This document shows positions 35,283 through 43,842 of a DNA stretch of 64,000 nt, one piece after another. Numbering within the stretch: the stretch's first letter is position 1; the number at the start of each line of letters is the position of its first letter. The stretch covers positions 186,001 to 250,000 of the forward strand of contig NZ_VLPK01000004.1 in the NCBI RefSeq assembly GCF_007558865.1, written 5' to 3'. A program made the translations under genes and the position numbers. This DNA is from Mucilaginibacter corticis. GTDB taxonomy: Bacteria; Bacteroidota; Bacteroidia; Sphingobacteriales; Sphingobacteriaceae. The notes under the pieces are model-generated. The model worked only from the letters and a program-made list of their open reading frames with translations. It did not search any database and was not told the origin of the DNA.

Positions 35283-36266
35283 TTACGCTATCAATAAATT
35301 ACATCCTCGGATATCAGCATTGTCAAATCTGCCCAATACCTCGAAAGATCCATCCTCATAGATCTTCCCCAGATCTTGGGTGGCTATGAATGCGCACGAG
35401 TTAATATTTGCCAGATCGATAACATTAATGCCGCCGGCTTTGCCGTTGGTAACTATGCTTAACGGATCATTAGTATCACGGGTAATAATACGCATCCATG
35501 GGGGACAGTTAAAAATACCGGATCCTTTTGAATAAGCTTGTGATAACAATTCGGTCATGCCGTATTCTGAGTGAATGGCATTAACGCCAAAGCCTTTACA
35601 TAACGTATCATGCAATTCTTCGCGGATCATTTCTTTACGACGGCCTTTCATACCACCAGTCTCCATAACTATCAGTTCAGGAAAATCAATCTGGTATTGC
35701 TCAACAAAATCAAGCAAAGCAAAGGTTACACCTATCAATAGCGTAGGTTTATTAGCTTGTTGCTGCTTTTTAAGCTGATCAAAAAGATCAGCATGGTTAT
35801 AAAGATAAAAGCCGCTATCAGCGTTATCTGATTGGGTAATCAGGTCCTGAGCCATGTAAATGAGCGATGATCCCTGTCTTTCTAAATAAGCCGGCAGCAA
35901 GGCAAGCACTGTATAATCTTTGATATCGCCATAAAACAATTGGGATGCTTTTCTGAAACTTTCTTCATACCAGCTAACATCTGTTATGTAGTGGCTGCTG
36001 GTTATCATACCTGTTGTGCCCGAACTGGTAAAAGTTACCTGTACGTTGTCTGTCGAGCTTAAAATGGTGTGCCCTTTAAAAAATTCGATAGGCAGGAAAG
36101 GGATTTGCTTTACCGATGTTACGGCAGCCGGGTCAATGCGCAGCCCCGCGATAAAATCAGCGTAAACCTTACAGTTTTTTGCCTGATGTTGAAAAACCTG
36201 CAGGGCAGTGCTGTCAAATTCTTCAGGACTGTTTATTGAAAATACCTGTTGTTTATCGGGCTTCAT
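35283..36266 (-). CDS. LuxE-like acyl-protein synthetase/acyltransferase
   Basis: 327 aa. The nucleotide motif of the adenylate-forming family is present as FTSSGTTGMITSSH near residues 80-93, with MTELLSQAY and a GRFDNADIRGCNLLIA C-terminus. This is the LuxE family, which activates fatty acids as acyl-AMP and passes them to a protein or thioester; here no luxCDAB genes are present, so the acyl acceptor is unknown. The -7 box TATCTTTG ends six bases before the ATG, predicting a leaderless transcript. It diverges from the SYLF gene. Confidence 0.85.
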   Translation of the reverse strand: MKPDKQQVFSINSPEEFDSTALQVFQHQAKNCKVYADFIAGLRIDPAAVTSVKQIPFLPIEFFKGHTILSSTDNVQVTFTSSGTTGMITSSHYITDVSWYEESFRKASQLFYGDIKDYTVLALLPAYLERQGSSLIYMAQDLITQSDNADSGFYLYNHADLFDQLKKQQQANKPTLLIGVTFALLDFVEQYQIDFPELIVMETGGMKGRRKEMIREELHDTLCKGFGVNAIHSEYGMTELLSQAYSKGSGIFNCPPWMRIITRDTNDPLSIVTNGKAGGINVIDLANINSCAFIATQDLGKIYEDGSFEVLGRFDNADIRGCNLLIA

Positions 36267-36271
36267 TGCCG

Positions 36272-36279
36272 CAAAGATA
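36272..36279 (-). promoter_or_regulatory. -7 box of the LuxE-like gene
   Basis: TATCTTTG on minus, exact to TAnnTTTG, six bases from the ATG; a leaderless mRNA is expected. Confidence 0.5.
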
Positions 36280-36420
36280 AGTACCTGTGCAGATATGGCT
36301 GTATGTAAATATTGATATAGGATAATATTATGACCAATACTCGTTTAATTGTGTAGATATTCGGCCAAACAACTCGTGGCGTTACGGGTTGTAGCATTAA
36401 TTAAAAAACGAACAAAAAAA

Positions 36421-37092
36421 ATGAAAACATTAAAGTTATTTATACTGCCGGTACTGTTAAGCGCATTTATTGTATTGGCATCGGCAACGGATGCTGGCAA
36501 AGAAACCGAACGGATCCATAATGCGGCAAACGTGTTAAAGGCCTTTGGTAAAATGAAAGAAAGTATCCCCCATCAATTAATAACAGATTACCAGGGAGTG
36601 GTGATCATTCCAAACTTGATCAACGCGGGTTTTGTTGTTGGTGGTAAAAGGGGCAGGGGTATAGCTATGGTGAAATTAGCCGACGGCAAGTGGAGCGATC
36701 CTGTATTTATTACGTTAACAGGTGGCAGCCTGGGTTTACAAATTGGTGTGCAGTCTGTAGATATGATTTTGGTATTCAGGCATAAAGGTGTGCTTGCTAA
36801 AGTTAAAAATGGCGATTTTACCATTGGTGGTGATATCTCTGCCGCCGCCGGACCGGTTGGGCGCAGTTCGACCGCGAGCACCGATTACAAGCTTGAAGCT
36901 GAAGTGTATTCTTATTCACGCAGCAGGGGATTATTTGCCGGGGTGACCATACATGGCTCAAATTTAGCAATTGATAAAAGTGCTAATGCCGCGTTTTACG
37001 GTAAAGAACTAAGTTCGAGCGAGATCTTCGAAACCGGCAAAAGTACCAATGAGGCCGTGGGAGTGTTAAGAACTACCTTAGGCGCATTGTAA
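36421..37092 (+). CDS. SYLF lipid-binding domain exported protein
   Basis: 223 aa from the ATG at 36421, which starts a proper signal peptide (MKTLKLFILPVLLSAF, ending VLASATDA); the earlier in-frame start adds a non-signal N-terminus. SYLF features follow: GVVIIPNLINAGFVVGGKRGRGIAMVKL, WSDPVFITLTGGSLGLQIGVQSVDMILVF and DFTIGGDISAAAGPVGR, then YSYSRSRGLFAGVTIHGS. The domain binds phosphoinositides in eukaryotes; its bacterial role is unclear, probably envelope lipid interaction. A dyad at 37109-37134 follows. Confidence 0.9.
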   Translation: MKTLKLFILPVLLSAFIVLASATDAGKETERIHNAANVLKAFGKMKESIPHQLITDYQGVVIIPNLINAGFVVGGKRGRGIAMVKLADGKWSDPVFITLTGGSLGLQIGVQSVDMILVFRHKGVLAKVKNGDFTIGGDISAAAGPVGRSSTASTDYKLEAEVYSYSRSRGLFAGVTIHGSNLAIDKSANAAFYGKELSSSEIFETGKSTNEAVGVLRTTLGAL

Positions 37093-37108
37093 TTATTTGA
37101 CATCATTA

Positions 37109-37134
37109 TAGCGATGGGTTTTAATCCATCGCTA
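37109..37134. repeat. REP-like hairpin after the SYLF gene
   Basis: TAGCGATGG and CCATCGCTA form a perfect 9-bp stem with an 8-nt loop and no T run. It resembles other GCGATG-type hairpins in this window, such as 47577-47604. Confidence 0.5.
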
Positions 37135-37331
37135 CTAAAAACTAACTTTCTGGTAGTTAAAATTATGAGTTTCATAATTTTTGCCAATTACTCATCTTTT
37201 CGGGCCGATTATAACTTGATTATTGAATAAAAATCGTTTATTAGCTGTTGAAACAGGCAATAGCCGGCGTGTTTATGCGCATTCACAACTGAAATGTTTA
37301 TAGGCATGAACCAATAGATTAATATAGTTTT

Positions 37332-39788
37332 ATGGAAGATAATACAATAGATCCAGAATTAGAATCGAACAAAATAGCTGAAGATGATGATACCTTTCAG
37401 CATATAAATAACCCCATTGTTGGTATAAAGCCTATTATTAAAAAATACCTCGGCGTACCTAATCATGCAGACCAGATAGGCAACAAATTCTTTTTAACAG
37501 ACGGCGAAGCCAAAGTTGAAATTACTGTTGTTACCGATCAGATCATCAGGGTAAGGCTGGCACCTCATGGCGTATTTCTTGAAGAGTTTTCATACGGTGT
37601 ACCTAAATTGGTGCAAAAAGCTACCGCGTTTACTTTATTTGAGAATGATACTGAGTTTAGGGTGTCTACAGGTGTTATAAATTGCCATATTCGTAAAGCC
37701 GACTTCTTTATATCATTTTCTGATAGCAATGATAATGTTACCAGTACTGATGCCGTGCCTATGCACTGGGAAGAAAACGTAGCCTTTGGCGGTTATTATG
37801 TTTTCTGCACCAAAACCTGCGGCCCTAAAGAAAGCTTTTTTGGTTTAGGCGATAAACCTACCGAACTTAACTTACGTGGTAAAAGGTTTGTTAACTGGAA
37901 CACCGATGCCTATTCGTTCCAATGGAACCAGGACCCGATATACCGTACCATTCCTTTTTATATCAGTATAAATGAAGGCATATCGCATGGTATCTTCTTC
38001 GACAATACGTATAAATCGCATTTTGATTTTGGTTCTGAAGAAAAAAACAAAACCAGTTTCTGGGCTGATGGCGGTGAGTTACAATACTACTATATCCACG
38101 GCCCTCACATGATGGACGTGGTTAAAAATTACCATATTTTAACCGGTACACACCCAATGCCGCCGCTTTGGGCGTTTGGCTACCACCAATGCCGCTGGAG
38201 CTACTACCCGGAAGCAAAGGTTACTAAAATTGCAAAGACATTCCGCGAGCAAAAGATCCCATGCGATGCTATCTACTTAGATATCGATTATATGGATGGT
38301 TACCGTTGCTTTACCTGGAACAAAAAATACTTCCCAGATCCTAAAAAAATGGTGAAGGAACTTGCTGCCGACGGTTTTAAAACGGTAGTAATTATTGACC
38401 CGGGGATCCGTGTGGATGATAATTACTGGGTATTTAAAGAAGGTAAAGAGAAACGCTATTTCTGCCGCCGAAGTGATGATTACTTTATGGAGGGCCACGT
38501 ATGGCCGGGCCGTTGCCAGTTCCCTGATTTTACCAATCCCGAAGTTCGCGAATGGTGGGGTGGGTTATTTGAAGGACTGGTTGAAACCGGTGTGGCAGGT
38601 GTATGGAACGATATGAACGAACCTGCCGTATTTGGTACAGGTTCATTCCCTGACGACGTTCGTCACCAGTATGACGGTCACCGTGGGTCGCACCGTAAGG
38701 CACATAATGTTTATGGTATGCAAATGGTGCGTTCAACTTACGAAGGTTTGCGTACCATAATGAAAAATAAACGTCCGTTCACTATTACCAGGGCGGGTTA
38801 TTCGGGTGTGCAGCGTTATTCGTCTGTTTGGACAGGTGATAACGTAGCTACCTGGGAACACCTGAAATTAGGTAACGTGCAATTGCAGCGTTTGTCTATG
38901 TCGGGTATCTCATTTTGCGGTACCGATATCGGCGGTTTTAGCGGTGAGCCTGACGGCGAGCTATTTACCCGCTGGATCCAATTGGGAACTTTCGCGCCGT
39001 TTATGCGCGCGCACTCTGCAGGTGATACCAAGGAACGTGAGCCATGGAGCTTTGGCGAGCCATATACTTCGATCAATCGTAAATTTATCGAACTACGTTA
39101 TAAACTGATCCCTTATTTATACTCGACCTTTTGGGAGCACCACCGTTACGGTTTCCCTATTTTAAGGCCGCTGGTAATGCAGGAGCAGATAGAATCTGAT
39201 AATTATTTCCGCCAGGATGAGTTTACTTATGGCGATAAGATCTTGATCTGCCCGGTATTAGAGCCGGGGCAAAAAAGCCGTAAAGTATACCTGCCTACAG
39301 GCAAATGGTACAATTTCTGGACGCTTGAAGTAGTTGAAGGCGGTAAAGAAGTTGAAGTATTAACCCCGTTAGAAACCATCCCGATCTTTGTAAAAGCCGG
39401 TTCGGTTATCCCTGAATACCCGGTAATGCAATACGTAGGCGAGAAAGAAATTGAAGAAGTTAAACTGAATGTTTATTACAGCGATTACGTAGCCAACTCT
39501 TTCTTCTTTGAAGATTACGGCGAAACATTTGCGTATGAGCAAGACATCTACTCTGAAAAGAAATTTGCGGTAGATGGTAACAAAACCAGCTTTTCTATTC
39601 AGCAAAGTCTTGAAGGTTTGTACACACCACGATATGAAACCTATTCGTTCACCGTATCGGGATTGCCGTTTAAGCCATCAAAAATTACAATAGATGGCAA
39701 AGCATTTAAAGATTTCGCGGTTAATGCCGATAAGATCCTGGAGTTTAAGTACAGCAAAAACTTTAAAAAGATAGAAATCAGCAAATAA
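37332..39788 (+). CDS. Glycoside hydrolase family 31 (alpha-glucosidase)
   Basis: 818 aa, no signal peptide, so probably cytoplasmic. The N-terminal beta-sandwich (to about 240) has FFGLGDKPTELNLRGKRFVNWNTD. The catalytic (beta/alpha)8 barrel carries WNDMNEP with the nucleophile Asp427 and WTGDN with the acid/base Asp503; PFMRAHS and the distal beta domains follow. These are the GH31 alpha-glucosidase signatures, acting on maltose-type or related alpha-glucosides. Its partner downstream is glgB, which suggests alpha-glucan metabolism. It has its own terminator, so the two genes have separate transcripts. Confidence 0.93.
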   Translation: MEDNTIDPELESNKIAEDDDTFQHINNPIVGIKPIIKKYLGVPNHADQIGNKFFLTDGEAKVEITVVTDQIIRVRLAPHGVFLEEFSYGVPKLVQKATAFTLFENDTEFRVSTGVINCHIRKADFFISFSDSNDNVTSTDAVPMHWEENVAFGGYYVFCTKTCGPKESFFGLGDKPTELNLRGKRFVNWNTDAYSFQWNQDPIYRTIPFYISINEGISHGIFFDNTYKSHFDFGSEEKNKTSFWADGGELQYYYIHGPHMMDVVKNYHILTGTHPMPPLWAFGYHQCRWSYYPEAKVTKIAKTFREQKIPCDAIYLDIDYMDGYRCFTWNKKYFPDPKKMVKELAADGFKTVVIIDPGIRVDDNYWVFKEGKEKRYFCRRSDDYFMEGHVWPGRCQFPDFTNPEVREWWGGLFEGLVETGVAGVWNDMNEPAVFGTGSFPDDVRHQYDGHRGSHRKAHNVYGMQMVRSTYEGLRTIMKNKRPFTITRAGYSGVQRYSSVWTGDNVATWEHLKLGNVQLQRLSMSGISFCGTDIGGFSGEPDGELFTRWIQLGTFAPFMRAHSAGDTKEREPWSFGEPYTSINRKFIELRYKLIPYLYSTFWEHHRYGFPILRPLVMQEQIESDNYFRQDEFTYGDKILICPVLEPGQKSRKVYLPTGKWYNFWTLEVVEGGKEVEVLTPLETIPIFVKAGSVIPEYPVMQYVGEKEIEEVKLNVYYSDYVANSFFFEDYGETFAYEQDIYSEKKFAVDGNKTSFSIQQSLEGLYTPRYETYSFTVSGLPFKPSKITIDGKAFKDFAVNADKILEFKYSKNFKKIEISK

Positions 39789-39792
39789 TTTT

Positions 39793-39821
39793 AAAGGCTC
39801 CGGAAACGGGGCCTTTTTTGT
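39793..39821 (+). terminator. GH31 gene terminator
   Basis: AAAGGCTCCGG (39793-39803) and its near-complement (CGGGGCCTTT) separated by AAA form a stem followed by a T run. Confidence 0.8.
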
Positions 39822-39862
39822 TTTTATCTGTTAATGTTGCAATTATCAGCCATAACATTTTA

Positions 39863-39892
39863 TTTGCACACCAAACAATAATGATATATTTG
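39863..39892 (+). promoter_or_regulatory. glgB promoter with -33 and -7 boxes
   Basis: TTTG at 39863-39866 and TATATTTG at 39885-39892 (exact) with an 18-base spacer. Transcription should start near 39897, 24 nt before the first ATG. Confidence 0.6.
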
Positions 39893-39920
39893 ATTGTTAT
39901 AACTAAACTCATTAACTTAA

Positions 39921-42173
39921 ATGAGTTTATCTAAATCGCCCGAAAGGGCTTCCAGCATGGCAAAAAAAACCACCACTACCAAACCCGAAGCTACAGCAGC
40001 TAAACCGGAAAAAACCACCAAAGCTAAAGTTGTAAAAGAAGTAAAGAAACCGGCGGAGGTAAAAGCCGAAAAAGCCGTTAAACCTAAAGTTGTAAAAGAA
40101 GTAAAGAAACCGGCAGAGGTAAAAGCCGAAAAAGCCGTCAAACCTAAAGCTGTAAAAGAAAAGGCCCCGGCAACGTCAAAAGAAACCGTTAAAAAGGCCG
40201 CAGTTAAAAAAGAAACGACTAAAAAAGCAACCGAACCAAAAGCTACCGAAGTTCCTGTTACAACTTACAATGCTGTTATACCTTACAGCCGTTTTACAGA
40301 TTTTGATATCGCGCTGTTCAAATCGGGCAAGCATTACAAATTGTATGAAAAATTGGGCTCGCACGTGGTTGAGCATAATGGCGTTGTAGGGACCTATTTT
40401 TCTGTTTGGGCGCCAAACGCGCAATATGTTGCTGTTATAGCGAATTTTAATGGTTGGAACCGCGGCTCGCACCCCTTATTTATCCGTTGGGATGGTTCAG
40501 GGATCTGGGAGGGGTTTATACCGAACGTAGGTAATGGCGAGGTTTATAAATACTTTATAAATTCATCCACCGGCGAGGACCTGGAGAAAAGTGATCCTTT
40601 CGCTTTACGCTGGGAAGTTCCGCCGCGTACCGGCTCTATAGTAGCCGATACCTATTATGAGTGGAAAGATACCAACTGGATGGCTAACCGTTACCAACAT
40701 AACGCGCTAGACAAGCCGTATTCGGTTTACGAAGTACATTTGGGCTCATGGGCGCGTGATTTTAATAATCCGGACGTGTTTTATAATTATGAGGAACTGG
40801 CAACAATGCTGGTGCCTTATGTAAAGCATATGGGCTTTACCCACGTAGAGCTTATGCCGATCATGGAGCATCCTTATTATCCAAGCTGGGGTTACCAGGT
40901 GAGCGGTTATTTTGCCGCGTCGTCACGTTATGGTACCCCGCAGCAACTCATGTTTTTGATAGAGCGGTTTCACCAGGAAGGAATAGGCGTGATATTGGAT
41001 TGGGTTCCGTCACACTTTCCGGGCGATGCTATGGCGCTGTACAATTTTGACGGTACACACCTTTATGAGCATGCCGATGAACGTAAAGGCTTTCATCCCG
41101 ACTGGAAATCGTACATATTTAACTATGGCCGCAACGAGGTAAGGGCATTCCTGATCAGTAATGCCTTGTTCTGGCTGGACAGGTACCATGTTGACGGCTT
41201 ACGTGTCGATGCGGTAGCCTCTATGCTTTACCTGGATTACTCGCGTAAGCATGGCGAGTGGGAAACCAATATCTATGGTGGAAATGAGAACCTGGAAGCG
41301 GTTTCATTCTTAAAAGAATTTAATGAGGCCTGCTACAGCCACTTCCCTGATATTCAAACCATAGCCGAAGAGTCGACATCATTTACAGGCGTAAGCCGCC
41401 CGGTATTTTTAGGTGGATTGGGCTTCGGTATGAAATGGATGATGGGCTGGATGCACGATACCATTAAATACTTCCAGGAAGATCCGATCAATAGAAAATA
41501 TCACCATAACCAATTGACATTTAGTTTGATCTATGCCTTTACAGAGAACTTTATGCTGCCTTTCTCGCATGATGAGGTGGTGTATGGTAAAGGCTCTATG
41601 CTACGTAAAATGCCCGGCGACGAGTGGCAGCAATTTGCCAACCTGCGTTTGTGTTACAGCTACATGTTTATGCACCCGGGTGCCAAATTGCTGTTTATGG
41701 GTGCCGAGTTTGGCCAGGGCACGGAGTGGAACTTCCAAAACGCATTGCAATGGCATGTGTTAGATTATCCGAACCATAAAGGGGTAAGTGAAACTGTTAG
41801 AGCGCTTAACCATCTGTATAAAACCGAGCCTGCTTTGTTTGAAAAAGCATTCTCGCCTGAAGGTTTTGAATGGATCGACGGTGGTAACGCTAATGATTCG
41901 GTAGTGGTATTTGCGCGTAAGGGCCATGATCCTAAAAATGATCTGTTGGTAGTGTTGAATATGACACCAGTTCCGCGTCATGATTTTAGAGTAGGGGTAA
42001 CGGCAGCCGGAAACTGGCAGGAGATCTTTAACTCCGACCTACAGGAGTTCTGGGGTAGCGGCACAACCAACGCCAAAACACTAAAAAGCGAAAAGATCCA
42101 CTGGCACGGAAAAGACAATTCTATCAATATTACCTTGCCGCCATTAGCAGCATCGGTATTTAAGAAAGCATAA
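39921..42173 (+). CDS. glgB: 1,4-alpha-glucan branching enzyme with basic N-terminal tail
   Basis: Introduces alpha-1,6 branches into glycogen. 750 aa from this start; 738 from the ATG at 39957 is also possible. About 110 residues of Lys/Ala/Pro/Glu/Thr-rich sequence precede the enzyme and contain a 20-residue repeat (VVKEVKKPAEVKAEKAVKPK) present just over twice. The enzyme body has a CBM48 module, YEVHLGSW, DWVPSHFP, nucleophile Asp430 in DGLRVDAV, the acid/base in AEES at about 483 and SHDEVV. Typical GlgB without the tail is about 640 aa. A bidirectional terminator follows. Confidence 0.95.
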   Translation: MSLSKSPERASSMAKKTTTTKPEATAAKPEKTTKAKVVKEVKKPAEVKAEKAVKPKVVKEVKKPAEVKAEKAVKPKAVKEKAPATSKETVKKAAVKKETTKKATEPKATEVPVTTYNAVIPYSRFTDFDIALFKSGKHYKLYEKLGSHVVEHNGVVGTYFSVWAPNAQYVAVIANFNGWNRGSHPLFIRWDGSGIWEGFIPNVGNGEVYKYFINSSTGEDLEKSDPFALRWEVPPRTGSIVADTYYEWKDTNWMANRYQHNALDKPYSVYEVHLGSWARDFNNPDVFYNYEELATMLVPYVKHMGFTHVELMPIMEHPYYPSWGYQVSGYFAASSRYGTPQQLMFLIERFHQEGIGVILDWVPSHFPGDAMALYNFDGTHLYEHADERKGFHPDWKSYIFNYGRNEVRAFLISNALFWLDRYHVDGLRVDAVASMLYLDYSRKHGEWETNIYGGNENLEAVSFLKEFNEACYSHFPDIQTIAEESTSFTGVSRPVFLGGLGFGMKWMMGWMHDTIKYFQEDPINRKYHHNQLTFSLIYAFTENFMLPFSHDEVVYGKGSMLRKMPGDEWQQFANLRLCYSYMFMHPGAKLLFMGAEFGQGTEWNFQNALQWHVLDYPNHKGVSETVRALNHLYKTEPALFEKAFSPEGFEWIDGGNANDSVVVFARKGHDPKNDLLVVLNMTPVPRHDFRVGVTAAGNWQEIFNSDLQEFWGSGTTNAKTLKSEKIHWHGKDNSINITLPPLAASVFKKA
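40026..40160 (+). repeat. Tandem 60-bp coding repeat in glgB tail
   Basis: About 2.3 copies of a 60-bp unit (exact period, starts 40026, 40086, 40146), differing by only a few silent bases in the full copies. This points to recent slippage or recombination in the linker rather than to a CRISPR. Confidence 0.85.
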
Positions 42174-42179
42174 AAGCAT

Positions 42180-42207
42180 AAGGTGTGGGCTATTTGGCCC
42201 ACACCTT
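42180..42207. terminator. Bidirectional terminator between glgB and methyltransferase
   Basis: AAGGTGTGGGC (42180-42190) pairs perfectly with GCCCACACCTT (42197-42207) around TATTTG. The right arm contains the last codons of the converging methyltransferase gene, so both transcripts can end here. Confidence 0.85.
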
Positions 42208-42681
42208 ATTTTCAACACTTATACGTACTGTTAGCATAGCCGCGTTAAGCAGGGTGAAAATTATGGCAGTATAGTACAGGTGAAACACCAGCGGGATAAT
42301 GGCTATCTCGCAAACCACTTCCATATAATTAGGATGTTTGAAGATTTTGTAAGGGCCTTTCTTTACAGGATATACGCCGGGTATGCGGTAGATCCTGGTG
42401 TTCCAGTACTTACCTAATGACGATAGCGCCCAGAATTTAAATGACAGCACTAACAAAAAGGCGGTCAGTAGGATCCAGCTGATAGGGGTGCCGCCCCTTA
42501 AGTAATACTCGGCAATAATGGATATGATAAACAGCGTGTGCATGGCCACCATGTATGGGTAATGGCTTTGTCCGTATTGTATCGCTCCGTTTTGTAATAA
42601 CCACTTTTCGTTACGACTGGATATGTACAATTCTGATAGGCGTTGCAGGATCAGGAAAGAGATGAATATGATAAAGTACAT
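42190..42681 (-). CDS. ICMT-like membrane methyltransferase
   Basis: 163 aa, about four to five hydrophobic helices. The C-terminal half has VYPVKKGPYKIFKHPNYMEVVCEI, the ICMT/PEMT-type signature with the RHPxY-like SAM-binding element, and a final E-x-K. The gene begins one base after the type III PKS stop. Pairs of this kind (BpsA-BpsB in Bacillus, SrsA-SrsB in Streptomyces) O-methylate alkylpyrones or alkylresorcinols, so this enzyme probably modifies the PKS product in the membrane. The exact substrate is inferred. Confidence 0.88.
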   Translation of the reverse strand: MYFIIFISFLILQRLSELYISSRNEKWLLQNGAIQYGQSHYPYMVAMHTLFIISIIAEYYLRGGTPISWILLTAFLLVLSFKFWALSSLGKYWNTRIYRIPGVYPVKKGPYKIFKHPNYMEVVCEIAIIPLVFHLYYTAIIFTLLNAAMLTVRISVENKVWAK

Positions 42682-42682
42682 A

Positions 42683-43744
42683 TCAATCTTTAGCCAGCTT
42701 GAGTAAAACCATCTCGCTTGAAAAACCGGGACCCATGGCCATCATTAAACCATAGCCATCCTCAAAGCCTTCGGTCATAAAACGTTCAAGCACGTATAAA
42801 ACGGTAACGCTGCTCATGTTGCCATTGTCGTTCATAACAGCGCGGGTTTTATTCAGGAAATCGCCTTCGACGCCTAAGGCATCGGTGTAAGCATCCAACA
42901 CCTTTTTACCGCCGGGATGAAAGATGAAGTTTTTGATATCGCTTAGCTGTAATTGGTGTTTGCTTAAAAACCCGGTGATATCATGCTTTACGTTTTCATG
43001 GATAAATGTGGGAATATCTTTTGAGAACAATACCTTAAAGCCGGTGTCCTGGAAATCCCAGCCCATTACTTCAAGCGAGTCGTAGTATAATTTGCTGCTT
43101 GAGGCTACGTAATCTATTTTTTGATCGCCGCGGGTATGATTGTCACCTTTAACAATACAAGCCGCTATACCGTCCGAAAACAGGCTTGAGCCAATGAAAT
43201 TGCTCTTGCTGTAATCGTTTTTGATCAGGGTGAGTGAACATAACTCTACAGCCACCAGTAACACTACCGCGTCGGGGTTGGCTATGGCCGCCATATTAGC
43301 TTTTGCCATGCCCGATACGCCGCCGCCGCAACCTAAACCCCAAAGCGGGCTGCGGTTAATATGCGGGTTAAGGCGCATTTTATTGATGATCAGCGCGTCC
43401 ATACTGGGTGTGGCCAAACCGGTGGTCGATACAAAGATGATATCGGTAATGTCTTCCTTTTTGATGCCTGATTTAACAATGCAATCCTCAATAGCTTCGA
43501 CCGAATAGTTCAAGGCATTTTCAAGATAGTCGTTGTTCCGTTCCTCGAAGGTATTGGGCTCGGCGTAGTAGGACAGGGGCTTGCAGAAGTTACGGGTGAC
43601 GATCTCTGTATTATCAAAAGCAAAGATCAGCCGGTCCGTTTGCGGGAAGTTCACCGAAAACAGGTCATGCGCCTGTTGTTTAACGTCTTGCTGTTTGGCT
43701 TTGTAAGGTAGATCAATGGTGGATGTGGATGATATATGGGGCAT
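42683..43744 (-). CDS. Type III polyketide synthase
   Basis: 353 aa, homodimeric thiolase-fold enzyme that extends an acyl starter with malonyl-CoA. The triad is Cys139 (WGLGCGGGVSGMAKANM), His276 (FIFHPGGKKVLDAY) and Asn309 (NDNGNMSS). The GFGPG-type C-terminal loop reads MAMGPGFSSEM. This resembles bacterial alkylpyrone/alkylresorcinol synthases rather than plant chalcone synthase. The methyltransferase is directly downstream and no flavin hydroxylase is adjacent. The product is likely a long-chain pyrone or resorcinol, perhaps a membrane lipid. Confidence 0.93.
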   Translation of the reverse strand: MPHISSTSTIDLPYKAKQQDVKQQAHDLFSVNFPQTDRLIFAFDNTEIVTRNFCKPLSYYAEPNTFEERNNDYLENALNYSVEAIEDCIVKSGIKKEDITDIIFVSTTGLATPSMDALIINKMRLNPHINRSPLWGLGCGGGVSGMAKANMAAIANPDAVVLLVAVELCSLTLIKNDYSKSNFIGSSLFSDGIAACIVKGDNHTRGDQKIDYVASSSKLYYDSLEVMGWDFQDTGFKVLFSKDIPTFIHENVKHDITGFLSKHQLQLSDIKNFIFHPGGKKVLDAYTDALGVEGDFLNKTRAVMNDNGNMSSVTVLYVLERFMTEGFEDGYGLMMAMGPGFSSEMVLLKLAKD

Positions 43745-43812
43745 ATAGTAGTTACGTAGTTCTTTAGCGTTCAGTTGCCCTATACTAAGCAGAAAAAGGG
43801 ATATTTGTTTTA

Positions 43813-43842
43813 CCTCTCCCCAACCCCTTTGATCAGGAGAGG
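43813..43842. repeat. Palindromic repeat R3 at the uxuA 3' end
   Basis: CCTCTCC (43813-43819) and GGAGAGG (43836-43842) form the dyad, with CCCAACCCC between. Its right side supplies the last codons and stop of uxuA. Confidence 0.6.

Noticed and set aside
35283..36266. Bioluminescence (lux) locus
   Set aside because: Only a LuxE-like gene is present; no luxCDAB genes nearby.
40026..40160. Direct repeats that could suggest a CRISPR-like array
   Set aside because: The repeat is in frame in glgB, has no unique spacers and is 60 bp in exact period; it encodes a Lys-rich linker.
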